DNA from: Mansonella perstans
Taxonomy: Eukaryota; Nematoda; Chromadorea; Rhabditida; Onchocercidae
Reading direction: 5' to 3'
Assembly: GCA_037074765.1 (NCBI GenBank)
Contig: JBAMDO010000021.1
Coordinates: 194,001-258,000 of the forward strand
Length of the DNA stretch: 64,000 nt
The notes beneath the pieces were generated by a model, which saw only the letters and a list, made by a program, of their open reading frames with translations, made no database searches and was not told the DNA's origin. Numbering within the stretch: the first letter of the stretch is position 1; each line of letters opens with the position of its first letter. Positions 37,799 to 49,437 of this stretch are shown one piece after another. Both the position numbers and the translations under genes were made by a program.

Positions 37799-38011
37799 TT
37801 AACACGGCCTTGCAGAAGTGATCACAAATTTTTCTTCTTTTTGATGATGCAATAAAAAAATGTCGCATTCACGTTCTTCACGTGATTCGTTCGTATGTAA
37901 ATATCGCTTATGTAATGTTATTCTAATGGATCGCACATCTTTTTTTTTAACCGCAAGTAATTTTAGTTGTTCTTGCACGCATAACACGAATATTTCATGG
38001 AATTTTTCATG
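37799..38011 (-). CDS. Probable last exon of an unidentified minus-strand gene
   Basis: A strong acceptor (TTTTTATTTCTAG) is followed by 71 open codons to TAA: 70 residues starting HEKFHEIFVLCVQEQLKLLA, then a basic, Arg/His/Glu-rich part and the end FVITSARPC. Composition is protein-like and clearly unlike the T-rich chance frames around it. A candidate upstream exon lies at 38,892-38,800 (MNFKQKPEEKLKMEHLQCKR...), but its donor is unclear and the join is not established. Family unknown. Confidence 0.4.
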   Translation of the reverse strand, partial: HEKFHEIFVLCVQEQLKLLAVKKKDVRSIRITLHKRYLHTNESREERECDIFLLHHQKEEKFVITSARPC

Positions 38012-38689
38012 CTAGAAATAAAAACATATTTGTTTGCAAACAACTTTTTATTTTATGTCAAAATTACATCATACAAATTTTATACTGAACTTATTTTACA
38101 TGTCATTTAATGCGACGCATTTAATTACTTTATACTTTTACTTAATATATCCTTTTTATGAACTGCATATTTTGAACAAGCTCAATTACTATTGACAATT
38201 TTGATATGTTCGAATGATCTTAAATGCGTAAAACTAAATCCAGAAAATACGAAAGGATTTTCAACAATTTCTCATCTTATTATTAAAAATTTTTCATGAT
38301 GCAGTTCGGAAAAAAAGGTTGTTATGAAATTCATTTCTCAAAAAATTAAATTAAATTCTAAACCAAAGTAACCAACCAGTTTTTCAAATACAAAAGTAAT
38401 TATAGATACGGTATAAAGTAATAAGTTAAATTACTTTCCTACTCTTATTTCTCTCCATTAAATAAATGATTATTTCCTTTTTTTTTTCGAAAAGAAGTAA
38501 ATGTGAAACTTTTTTGAAAAATGAACTCATCTCTTTTTTCTAATTTGTGAAAACTTCATATGTCGAAAAATTGAAAAGTATAAAGTGCAAGAAATTTAAA
38601 AAAATATTTTCAAAATTGTTTATGATGTAAGTATGAATTTTTATACATTCTGTTGTTATAATTTCCATTTTTAATAAAGAAAATACATA

Positions 38690-38845
38690 TATATATATGT
38701 TCCGGAAATAATGCAATCGAAAACCTGCCTTATGGTGCGTTTACCACCTTTCTTTCTTATATCTGTATATATATGTATACATTCCGGAAATAATGCATCG
38801 AAACCTGCCTTCTGATGGGTTAAGTTCTCGCTTCTTTTACACTGC
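38690..38845. repeat. Short tandem duplication
   Basis: A segment of about 80 bases containing TTCCGGAAATAATGCA...CGAAAACCTGCCTT occurs at about 38,699-38,735 and again at 38,784-38,815, each preceded by an ATATAT stretch. It overlaps the candidate upstream exon mentioned for the 37.8-38.0 kb gene. Confidence 0.6.
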
Positions 38846-39469
38846 AAATGCTCCATTTTCAGTTTCTCTTCCGGTTTCTGTTTAAAATTCATTATCCCTA
38901 TATTTTATTCTTTTCCTTTGTTTCAATCTGTTTGCGATAAATATGACCCAATTACATCTGATAAAAAAACACCTTAATTGAATATCTTATCACTGCAAAA
39001 ATTTAATAAACAAATAAGGAAAAGTTTTTTAAAGAGTTGAAAAATGAATTGCATTAAATTTGAACATATTTCTTGCGGAATTTTAATCACAAAAAGGAGA
39101 ATTACAGAAAAGTTCAATTTATTTCTAAATTTAAAGTTTTTTCGAAGATCCATTCATTAACAAGAAACAAAAATTTGCGAAGAAAAACGAGGCGAAAAAA
39201 ATTGATTGCTTGCTGAAAAAACATATCGAAAAATGAAATGAAAAAGAAAACTGTGGTTGAACCTTGAGCAATCAGCAAATAAAAATTGTTAATTGAATTG
39301 AGCGAATTAATTGCAATAACGACTCATTGTTTTTTTTTCAGTAATTTATAATGAAAAATATTGTTAAGTTAAAAAAAATTCAAGTTCAATTAAAAAAAAA
39401 TGTAAAAATTCAAAAAAGACTTAATACAGAGTAAAATGTAATTTTGTGAAGTTTATTCATTTTTAATTT

Positions 39470-39475
39470 TTGCAG
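39470..39475 (+). promoter_or_regulatory. Probable spliced-leader acceptor
   Basis: TTTTTGCAG ends at 39,475, eight bases before the ATG at 39,484, with no other exon recognised upstream. This is the spacing and motif expected of a nematode trans-splice site. Confidence 0.5.
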
Positions 39476-39483
39476 AAAGAAAA

Positions 39484-42400
39484 ATGCCACCTGACGTGTT
39501 CAATTTGTTTTTGTCATTTATTGTCGTTGCTAATGTCGCCTATGTGACATCACTTCCATTACTGTCTCATGCACCTCGCGATGAACAAAAACGTTCGTTT
39601 TTTTTGGGAAAAAATTCAATCAAAAATTTGATTTTTTTGAATTTTCAGTTGGCTTTTTTAGCAGATTGTTTTGGTTGTAAAATTTTATTTCGTTCAAGTT
39701 TTTCTTTTTTTGTGCTAAAAATAATTGTTCAAATGAAAGAATAAACGTGAAGCAGTAAAAAAACAAACAAACGTTTGTTGAGATAAAACAACATACAATT
39801 GCAGCAGCTGGAAGCAAAAATCAGGCATAGTGGAATTCGGTAAGTCGGTTAGAATGAAAGGGAATCGTTATTTGAAGGAATGGGAGGCTAATTGCTGGCT
39901 AATTATTCTTAGCTTGATATTAGCCGAATTTATTTTCGAATTCAATTTTTTTTTACACTCCCGAAAATCAATTTTTTATTATTTTAACTAAAAATTAAAA
40001 TTTGAAATTGAATTCTTGTTGAGATGAAAACTCATGGCGTCGGCGTGCAATCGCTAAACTATGGGAGGAACGAAGACGTATGGGCAGAACACCAATTGTT
40101 AAGCTTGCGGTATGATAAATTGTTAAAATTGTCGATTAAAATATGATATGTTTAACATTAATCGCTAATAATGAAAGATTGGAGTAATTGATTTTTTCGA
40201 CATTCTAAAATTTCATAGAGAGAAAAGTTCAAAATTCATTTTCAAATGCTTTGAATGAAAAAAGGACTGATCAAAATGATTGACTAAAAATTGTTATTGT
40301 AAAAATAGTTATTATAAAAAAATAACTGATTATATTTTTATAAGATGATTTAATTTCACTTTTAAAATAAATAAAAGTAATGTACCAAAATTGATAATCA
40401 TGTATAAAATTTTCCCTTATTTTACCTTTATTACTTTTCAACGAAATTATTGGAATTTTTTTCAGTTTCCAGGCTATCAAAACGTTGATTTTATGTTTAA
40501 AAATGAATCAGCATCCAAGACAGGTAGTTTAAAGCACCGCTATGCTTGGGCACTAATAATGTGGGCCATTGTCGAAGGTAAAATTGGCGAAAATACGACA
40601 GTTTATGAGGCAAGTTCTGGAAATACAGCAGCAAGTGAAGCATACATGTGTCAATTAATTGGAGTAAAATCCATCGCTATTGTAGGCATTTCTTTCATGT
40701 TTTGTTTAATTTAAAAAAAGAAAAAATTTTATTTTTTAAAAAATCTTCACTTAGTTTTAATTATTTAATTTTATGTTTTTAGTGTTACGATATTACTGAA
40801 GATTATATAAAAGTGCAAATTTCTGTAAACTAATTTTTCAATTGATTTCATAGTCACTTTAAATTTTGTCATAGTACCAAGAATTTAGTTGCAACTTTAA
40901 ATACAAATTAGGATAAATTCCCTGTTTCAAATTATTTGTGTAACTGAGCTTTAAGGCTAACTAAATGGCAGAATTGATAAACATTCACTTCAAGATAACT
41001 TTCAGGTACCAAACACAATCGAACAAGTGAAAGTTGAACATATTCGATTATATGGTGGTGATATAATCAAAACTGATTTAGGCAATCGATTAATTCGAGC
41101 TAGAGAGGAAGCCATAAAAAATGACGGCTTTTTCATGAATCAGTTTGCTAATTCGGATAGAGCTGAGGAATTTCATGAAAGTAAGTTTGACTTTCAGATT
41201 GAATAAACGATTCCCATCTTGATGATTATTGCAATCAGCTATCATTTAATCATATTTCAGAGAATTGCTATAAATTATATTTTTTAATGTTTGTAAAAAA
41301 AACCGTTACTGCTTATTATTTATTTAAATAATTTGAAACAAATTAAAATTAAACGAATAACATTAACTCACTAACTGGCATAAAATCCCAGCTACTAAAT
41401 CAATCTTTTCTCTCGCCTTTGATCAGCCTTATTTTACAATATTTTTTATTTTTAAAAAACGTTATTTGAAAGGGAATCGTTATTTGAAGCATGAAAAATA
41501 GTTATTTATTTGAACAAATGAAGGCAGTTAATTAATTTTCCTTTTTTCAAATACCAAATATCCTACAAATTTCGTCTCCGTAAAAAATAAATCAATGATA
41601 TCTTAAAAAAAATTTTTAAGTGATTTTACTTCTTAGCTGCATTAGTTTAATTAATTCAATTTTTAGCTGTTCAAATTAATTAGTTTCAGATTATGATAAT
41701 GTTACGTTTCGTAGTTTTCAAATGAATTAATTTAGCTTGCTGAAAAACTGGTAAAAATCTTCAGGCGGCAATTACCCACTGGAAAGTGTTAATTTAATGC
41801 ATGAAATTTTGGAGCAGATGCGCGAAGATTTAAATCAAACATTTGAAGAGCCTCATTATTTCGTTCATTCTGCTGGAACTGGTCCATTTTTTGCTCAGCC
41901 AATGCTTTGATTACTTTTTTTTATTTAAATTTAAATATTACTTAAATTTTTTTAATCAAAATAAATTAATTTTCCGTAAGGACAGAACAGTTATCGTCAG
42001 CTATAGATTTCCATTTCCGCAAAAATATAATTTTGGTGATGTGGCGGTGAAGAGACGTTACATACAATAATGTCAGTTTACAGGAAAATTTAGAAAGCAT
42101 ATTGAAGAAAATAGGCGAAGAGGGGAAACAATAGGATGAATCTTCTATACTAAAGAAATAACGGATTTGTCTTTCCGAACTTTAGTTTCCAATTACAGTT
42201 ACTGGTTCTAAGCCTGTAAAAATAAAAAAAAATTCAATTACCTGAGAACATTAAATATAGGTTTCCATCAAAGAGAAAAAAGAGAACGATCCTATAATTA
42301 ATTAGCAATCAATTGTATTAAATGAGTTTCCTTTTCTTTCAGCAATTTTTAAGTTATCAGAAACTTTAAAATTTAAATTTAAAAATAAATACGATAAAAT

Positions 42401-44559
42401 GCTAATTTCGTTGGTTGACAATTGAATTATTAACATGAAATCTTAGAAAATTGCATTAGAAATTCCAAAATAAACGTTTTCCATTCTTCTTTTCCCATAT
42501 TTAAATAGAAACTTTTAGTAGTAAAAAAATTTTTGAAGTCGTTGAATTTTAAAAATTTAAAATTAATAGAAAAATATTAATTATTAGCATTTTTATAGGT
42601 GGGACGATATCATCCATTGGACGATATGTGAAAAAATACGGGCTGAAAACAAAAATTGTGCTTGCTGATACACAATTTTCAGTGTATTATGATTATGTTA
42701 TAAATGAACGATTTACAAATGAAAGCGGTGGAAAATTATGGGTAGTACCCGGAATGGCTGGTATCGGATTCGGTGTTATGGGACCGGTAAGACATGGTGT
42801 TACATCAAGGTGATACACACTGTAACTTATTATACTGTACTAGGAATGCCATTTATTACTTTGCAATTTGATGAGTGTTGCAAAGAAGATTATTATTATT
42901 ATTATTTATTAGTATTTATTTTGTTTATTATTTTATGCTATGTGTTATTAATATTATAATTATTTGTCCCACAATTCCTCTAATCATCTGCCTTACCGAA
43001 TATAACTGCTTTACTAGGTAATCCAACTATCCTGAGGGAAACTTCAGAGGGAACCAGTCACTGAATAGTTGGATTAGTCTTTCGCCCTTATATCAAAGTC
43101 GGACGATCGATTGATGTCAGAATTGCTTCGGACCCCACGAGAGTTCTTGGCTTCATTCTGCTCAGCTATAGTTCACCATCTTTCGGGTCCCAACATATCC
43201 GCTCTACTTCACCCTATTGTATGCAATATAAAAAGGGTTATTTTGTGCTATATATATAATTATATTTGTATTTATGATAATAATTATTATTGCTATTAAA
43301 GGATTAATTACAATGTTTCTTGATTTATTATTTAAATAATTATTCACTAATGATTTGCTAAAGAAGCGAGTTTTCATTTTCCCTTTTTTAAATTTCAGTT
43401 TATTACGAGCGGTAATTGATCGAGTTATCAAAATTCCGGACATGGCATCAACCGCAGCAATGAAAGTGCTGCAAAGACTAGGCATTAACGGTGGTACGAG
43501 TACTGGTGTAAATTTTATAGCAGCATTACATTTAGCTGCAATGCATGAGTAAATAAAATTTGTTATTTGTTTGTTTATTAATTTAGTTGTGGAATTTATT
43601 TACTGTTCCATTATTATATCTTTGAACAATTAATTTGTTATATATTTAAAGTTTCATTTAATTTTTAGTTTTGAATTCATTCATCATTTGAAATGTTTCA
43701 ACAGATATAATGAGCAATCCTTCAATTATTATCCAATTAATTAATACATAATATTGATGCAAAATACTACAAAAAATTTTCTAGCAAGATCGCAGAAAAT
43801 TCAATTAAATTCTGATTAGAAATAGCAATTGACAGTTTATCATTAATCTAAATATTAATTGAAAATTTTTGATTTGCTAACAAATTTTGTTTAATAATTA
43901 AATTTCAGCAATGTTCAAAATCTTAACAATCAGCGATTAATAATTGCCACAATACTGGGTGATGATGGTAATAACTACAAATCATCATACTACAATAGGA
44001 CATGGATTAGTGAAAATTTCAACGCTCATGGTGGTCTTTCGGTATATGATTGCTGGAAAAAGGTGTGGGGAAATCTTATAATTAATTTAATGGATGTGTC
44101 CAGTTAGTTTATAATCAGAAAGTACTTAAACAGAATTTTTTCTTGCGTTGAATTTAATGAATAAATTTTATACATCAATAAGGCTTCTAAAAAAATTACC
44201 AATGCTTTTTCATTAACTTAAATTATATGTTCTAAACGTATAACATTTTAATGAATTTTAATTACTGATTTAATATGACTGATAGCTTATTGTATGGTTC
44301 ATTCATTTCTTTTAGAAATTTCCTCATAGTAATCTTTTTTATTTTTTACGTTTCTCTCTTTTCTAAAAAAGAAAAATTAATATTATATTAAGAAACCAAA
44401 ATAAAAAAATAATTTTAGGAGAACAGAAAGTAATTTTAGGAAATTGAGAAAGCACTTGAATTTGGTTCAGATCCGTTAATTTCTGGGCATGAACAATGTA
44501 ATCCATCCAATCTTGATGATAGCAATTTTCAAGATCGTCGAGCAAAATGTTGTTTGTAA
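39484..44559 (+). CDS. Cysteine-synthase-like PLP enzyme, nematode type, ten exons
   Basis: The exons give about 458 residues: 39,484-39,596, 39,805-39,839, 40,024-40,109, 40,466-40,681, 41,006-41,180, 41,765-41,881, 42,599-42,809, 43,399-43,548, 43,909-44,062 and 44,440-44,559 (TAA). From exon 2 on, every phase fits. The exon 1 end (donor GTTTTT) is the least certain. The protein belongs to the fold-type II PLP family of cysteine synthase and cystathionine beta-synthase. Of the known relatives it most resembles the C. elegans cysteine-synthase-like proteins such as F13B12.4. MGRTP, then NESASKTGSLKHR, holds the likely PLP-binding lysine; SSGNTA is the asparagine/substrate loop; SAGTGGTISS is the phosphate-binding loop. 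Residues about 8-24 are hydrophobic, so it may be secreted or membrane-anchored. Intron 7 carries a 28S rRNA fragment. A dead copy of exons 8-10 lies at 11,607-12,750. Substrate and reaction are not known from sequence. Confidence 0.85.
42880..42960. repeat. ATT/TTA microsatellite patch
   Basis: A run of ATT units (GATTATTATTATTATTATTT near 42,888) lies right next to the rRNA fragment. Confidence 0.6.
42968..43212 (-). rRNA. 28S rRNA fragment inside intron 7 of the cysteine-synthase-like gene
   Basis: On the minus strand this reads as eukaryotic large-subunit rRNA. It has GGGACCCGAAAGATGGTGAA at the 5' side, then GGTCCGAAGC, TCGTCCGACTT, GGGCGAAAGACTAATC, CTGGTTCCCTC and GAAGTTTCCCTCAGGATAG, and finally a GATTAGAGG segment. 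Those conserved blocks are in the correct order. Several blocks have lost bases (for example between the TCTGAC and ATCGATCG segments), so it is a decayed partial copy of about 245 bases, not a functional gene. It is antisense to the host gene. Confidence 0.9.
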
Positions 44560-44689
44560 CTCATCAGTTTTTTGAACTTTCGTTTTTTCTCACTTTTTTT
44601 TGAAAATTATTCAAATTTTTCTTTTGAAAGTGTATGTAATTGATTTTTTAATCTTGATTGCAATTTCAATTTTAAATGACTATGAATTT

Positions 44690-45140
44690 TTAGGGCTGCC
44701 AAGTCAATTAGTATAGACACCAAGTAAACTAGGTAAGTACCAAATCAACCAGTGTACTACTAAATGAATTAGCATAAGTACTAAAGAGTTAGTGCTAATA
44801 TTAAAGAAACCAGATAATAAATTGAACGACTCTTAGTAAATTGATAAAATTCCCCAATAAGATAAAACATTAAAACAGAAGTATACCCATGAGCTAATAT
44901 CATAATTTACGATATATTCTTACCATAATATATCATTATAACTTCCAACAGCACAAACTCCATATAACAAATAAAAAAATAAGCAGCTAAAGACTTACAG
45001 TCACTTTGAACTATGCAGATGAACTTAAACCAAGCTAATTGAAGAAAAGAAAAATAATAATGCCAACACCCAAATGAGCTTGCATTAGTACCAAATGAAC
45101 TAGTGTTAGTATTAGATGAACTAGTTTTAGTACTTGGTTT
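44690..45140. repeat. Degenerate minisatellite, D2 counterpart of 12,955-13,470
   Basis: Imperfect units related to ACCAAATGAACTAGTGTTAG occur at 44,695-44,820 and 45,065-45,135, in the same place relative to the two genes as in block D1. The array is shorter than in D1. Confidence 0.65.
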
Positions 45141-45514
45141 TTCAAAATAGAATATAATGAGGAAATTTGTGGCATAGAGTTAAGATTATAGCATTTTGTA
45201 CTGAAATTAAGATTGAGGTATTATTAGAACATCTCAATTGGCACTTAAAATTGATAAATATATGAAATTCATTGCACGCATTAATGTAATTGTCATATTT
45301 ATCCAAAGAGAAAAATTTTTTCATGTGGAGCAAATGATTAAATTGCATCAAAAATTATTCGTTTTTTATAAAATTTTATTTATATACCATTGGTATAATC
45401 ATTGTTAATTTATATCTTTAATATTATTTCTTCCTTACTTATTAAATTTTAAATTTTGAACTAAATTAGAAAATCAAATTATTTAATCCCATTCAATTTT
45501 CTTTCATCGAAATT

Positions 45515-46795
45515 GTTATTTTGATTGATGAGCCGTTGTGAAGAAATTCTGCGGATAGTTTGCTTCACCTTCAAATATCCATGTCTTTTTTGATGGCACC
45601 GGAAGAGTTATTTACATAAAGAGTTTCCACCAAAAAAGATTTAATTAGTTAAAAAGTCAATAAAAATTAACACCAAATTTTGTCAGATTCGTTTTTTTTG
45701 TCTTAATATAAATGTCAAATAATAAATATTATTGTTATGATTGAATGGTATAAATTGATGTAACGGTTAGTATTGTCTATCTTATATTATTTCAATTTAT
45801 GTAAATTTTATAATCACTGTTTGATTAGAAAAAAATAAGCTCAAAAGTTTTTCATTGCAATCCGAAATGAATCATGCCGAAAAAGAATAGAAATCGTACG
45901 AAAAAATGTTAATGCTAGCCGTTAAAATGATGATAAAAAAACAGGATAAACCAACCACGTCTTATGATACGATAATTTTTTCCGGATCCTACAACAACAT
46001 GCATACATTAATCCAAGATTTAACTGTCATTACAAAATGATCAAGGCAACGTTTGATTTGTATTAAAATATAACTTTAGGAAATATATACTTTAATTTCT
46101 TAATGTTGCACGGGAAAAGTGGAAGTGAACAATGTCAGATCAAACCTATTGTTTATCAGGTGGATCTCATTCCAATCCAATTCCACCTGTTTGCCAAAAT
46201 TTTTCTTGAATTGTTTTCTGCTTAGCTTTCATAGGATGCCGTACTAGTAGCCTTTACAGGAAATGCTGATAAAAATAAAATTTTTGAATGTGAAAATGAC
46301 TTCAGTGCACTGCATTATCTTGATTTGGGATACGGTCGATATTTTCGGAATAGCTATTGTTGATCAAATTGGTGAAAGCTGAGGTGCCAGGAGGAGATTT
46401 TGAGCTTGAAGATGACGATAAGTGGAAAAAAAAGGAAAAAAATTCACATTGAAATAAAACTGGAAAAAAATGAGAATTTTTAATCGGAGTTCAAGATTTG
46501 ATTTAAAAATTTATTGGCACTTAGGTATTATTGCGGTATTGATGAGATTTGAGTAAATTTCAGAAATAATTTCAATGCAGTACTTTAGCTTCATCAAGTG
46601 AAATGGTTGCTACTGTTGTACAGCTGTTTTTGTCGGTGATGAAATTTGAGCCGGAAAAAGCGGTTCTGACAGTGGTGGGGTGAAGAAAACGGTTCTTATA
46701 GCGGTGGCGGAAAAATAAGAGATCATGTTGTCTTTTGAAAATTAATTTCTTTTTCTTCAATGATAATTCTTTCTTCAGGACTACCTTTCTTACTT
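45515..46795 (-). pseudogene. Dead copy of the Ser/Pro-rich membrane protein gene (block D2)
   Basis: Exons 2-5 of the gene at 13,831-15,672 are all recognisable, in order. Exon 2 (from about 46,795) has an in-frame TGA after EERIIIEEKEINFQKTT, and most of the Pro-rich repeats are missing. The exon 3 acceptor (TTTAG in D1) is TTCCAC here. Exon 4 has lost one base and is out of frame. The exon 5 acceptor and its ATG are gone, though the last 25 codons (FEGEANYPQNFFTT...) remain open. Exon 1 with the membrane anchor is absent: similarity stops at the exon 2 acceptor, where repeat X copy 2 begins. The open frame 46,856-46,572 is a chance fusion across that join. Confidence 0.88.
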
Positions 46796-46807
46796 TTCTC
46801 TTTAGAA

Positions 46808-47465
46808 GTTTACCGTAGAAATGCGCATTTGATGATTGATGCGAATTATACTCCATAGATGTGACAAACTTTAACTGAACACAGTTTCGGCATTATCTTT
46901 AAAAGCAAAAAGCATAAAATCATTGTTTAAAATATATATATAAGTACTCACTTCATGGTCCGAAGACGCGGTCCCCCTGCGAGGTAGAAATTTATTTGGA
47001 AAAAAATTAAACAAAAAATGAAAAAAATATATTTAATAAGGCATCATTAAATTCAAAACGTAAAACTTACGATTGAATTTTAGTGAATAAACTGAACCGT
47101 ATTAAACTGGACTGATTTGGAGCTATCAATTTATGATTCACAATTCTGAAGAACTACCGATCTCATTTTTTCAGATAACGAAATGTTAAAAAAAAATATT
47201 AACAATTACTGACAAAATCAATTCATATTTCATTATTCTACTTTTTACTAAGTTATGAAAAATTCGGGAAGAGTAGTTTACAAATGAAATTATTATTGGC
47301 ATTTATAATCCTAAAATTACCATTCCTGCTTTTTTATTGAAATCAATAAAGATGTAAATGTAGTCATCGAACAATAGAATATACGGATTCCTGTAAAAGA
47401 TTCTGAGATTTAGAATGAACAAATCAGTGAAACTGCGTTACAGCGAAACATCATACATCGGAATG
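46808..47465 (-). repeat. Repeat X, copy 2
   Basis: Near-identical to 27,040-27,690 in inverted orientation. The GC-rich core (46,960-46,980 region) is followed on the minus strand by GTGAGTACT and preceded by CTACCTCGCAG, so here it looks like a 25-base micro-exon. In copy 1 the donor is lost. No reading frame continues through it. Confidence 0.75.
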
Positions 47466-47519
47466 AAATGAGTCTAATATTTATTTTACATTTTTTTCTT
47501 TTTCTTTTCAATTAATTTT

Positions 47520-48080
47520 CAATTTAATCATTAGAAATTGACCATAGATATATGCATTTGATGATTAATGCGAATTATATTTCAAAGATGTGATACTTAA
47601 ACTGCACACAGTTTCGGCATTATCTTTAAGAGCAAATCATTGTTCAACATATATAGAAGTACTCATTTCATTGCCCGAAAACGCGGTCTCCCGTAAGGTA
47701 GAAATTTATATGGCAAAAAATTAATGAGGCAGTGGAAAAAATACATTTAATAACACATAATTAAGCTTAAACCTTAAGGCTTAGGTTCGATTTTAGGGAA
47801 ATAACGGAACCATATTAAATTCTGCCGTTTGGGATTATTAATTTATGATTCATAATGCCGAAAAACTACTGATCTCACTTTTCCATATAAAGAAGTAATA
47901 AAGAAGAAGTTTTGATATTTAATGACAAAATCAATTCATATTTTATAAATTACTTCATTTTTTACTAAATAAAAAAGGTCTGGGAAGAGTGATGGCACAG
48001 CTAATGTCATTCCTTTACTGCTAATTTTGACGCCACTATTTTTTTTTATTGCAATCAATAAAGATGTTACCAGAATGAAA
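47520..48080 (-). repeat. Repeat X, copy 3, diverged
   Basis: A tandem neighbour of copy 2 in the same orientation, with roughly a fifth to a quarter of positions changed. The core is recognisable as a CCCGAAAACGCGGTCTCCCG stretch near 47,678. Confidence 0.65.
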
Positions 48081-48184
48081 TCTACAACAATCGAAGAAAT
48101 GATTGCTTAAAAAAATAAGGTAAAAAAATACATCTATCCCATTGTTTGATATGACTGATAGTAAAAAAATCGACTGATAGTAAA

Positions 48185-48365
48185 ACTGATGATTTAAGTA
48201 AGTTATGATTGAATTTTACGATAACAGAATAAAATTTCTCTTGCAAACTACCTGCGTTTTAGCAGAGTTTTCCAAACGGTAGAAAACACACGCAAAAACA
48301 GAAAATATCAACAAAAATCCCAAAATTGCTTTCTTTGCAAAATTCCCAAAACAGTGTGGGAATTT
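48185..48365 (-). repeat. Dispersed repeat family R, short minus-strand fragment
   Basis: It contains the TTATGATTGAATTTTACG segment, TTGCAAACTACCTGCG and CACGCAAAAACAGAAAATATC, as in the minus-strand copies at 690-830 and 2,110-2,260. Confidence 0.5.
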
Positions 48366-48539
48366 CACAATGGATAAGAATTATAACTGAAATCATGATA
48401 TGAATTCCGAATTAAAATTGGCTGCAATCGGATATTCCAATGTTTCACCATCGAAAGCGAAGTTCGTTAAATTGACGGGAAAATGAAGGACATCATTTAT
48501 AGCAGAGGAAAAATGTTAAATTAAATCAAAAATTTCCAA

Positions 48540-48640
48540 TTTCATATGTGCTTAATGGAAACGGTTATAACTTTAATTGCTGTTTTTCTTTTGAAATAAA
48601 AGTTTTGTGACAAATAAGCAGCAAATATTTAATGAAATAT
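48540..48640 (+). repeat. Inverted repeat arm, outer (partner 50,770-50,870)
   Basis: The segment around TTTCTTTTGAAATAAAAGTT and AATAAGCAGCAAATATTT recurs reverse-complemented at 50,770-50,870. Confidence 0.6.
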
Positions 48641-49437
48641 GCAATGTGATAAAACGTTTAAAAAAAAATACCAAACATTTCAAAATTTATATTCTAATCT
48701 TAAATTTTAAAAATATCAAGGCAAATTTAATTGGTTCTTCAAATTTAGTTGATAAAAGCTTTTATGTTTTGAGCAATTTTTTTAAAAAAAAATTTTCTAA
48801 TTATGGTTTTTGTGTTCCTTTGCAATATTTTATGAAATTCATTTCTAAAATTCAATACCAAATTTCTAAAGATGAAAATTTCTAAACTTTGGCTAAATTT
48901 CTTTCGACATTTGAAGTTGAGCAACGATGTTAAAAAATGATGGCACAAATGTGCACATTTAATTTTCTCTTTTGCAAAATGCTTTAAACATTATAATTAA
49001 ACTGACAAATAAGAAATGAATTTTTCGCTTCAAAAATGTTATTCATTTATATTAGCAAAAAATGATATTAAAAGAACGATTGAAACAATATAAACATAGT
49101 TGACAAGCACAAAAGTAAAGTGTAACAATAAGAAAATAATGTGTAAATAACAATATATGGAAAAATAATGACAAAATCTTTTTACATTAATTAAAGGAAC
49201 TGGATTTTTTAATGCAAGTAGTAGAATCTGTTTTGTAAATAGATTTTTGTGCTAGATTTTGAAATTTTCAGAGCTCAAAAACGAAGAACATAAAGATTGT
49301 TGGAGCTGAAAAATCCAGAAAATGCACAAAATTTCCTAGAGGTTACACATTTTATACTGCAATTCAGAAAAACTTATGAACATGCTTTTGTTTATATGAA
49401 TAATTTGCCAAAGATTTACAGTTAGTTTATTTGATGC

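Noticed and set aside
42968..43212. Possibility that the rRNA-like stretch is a functional 28S gene end
   Set aside because: Internal bases are missing in several conserved blocks, and the piece is only about 245 bases long, inside an intron of a protein gene.
43300..43556. Reading exon 8 of the cysteine-synthase-like gene as the last exon with its in-frame TAA
   Set aside because: A GTAAAT donor lies just before that TAA, and two further exons with matching phase encode the conserved C-terminus, including IIATILGDDG and YDCWKK.
46572..46856. Minus-strand open frame of 94 codons starting MEYNSHQSSNAHFYG
   Set aside because: It runs across the join between repeat X and the dead Ser/Pro-rich gene and uses the wrong frame of the latter. 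It is a chance fusion.
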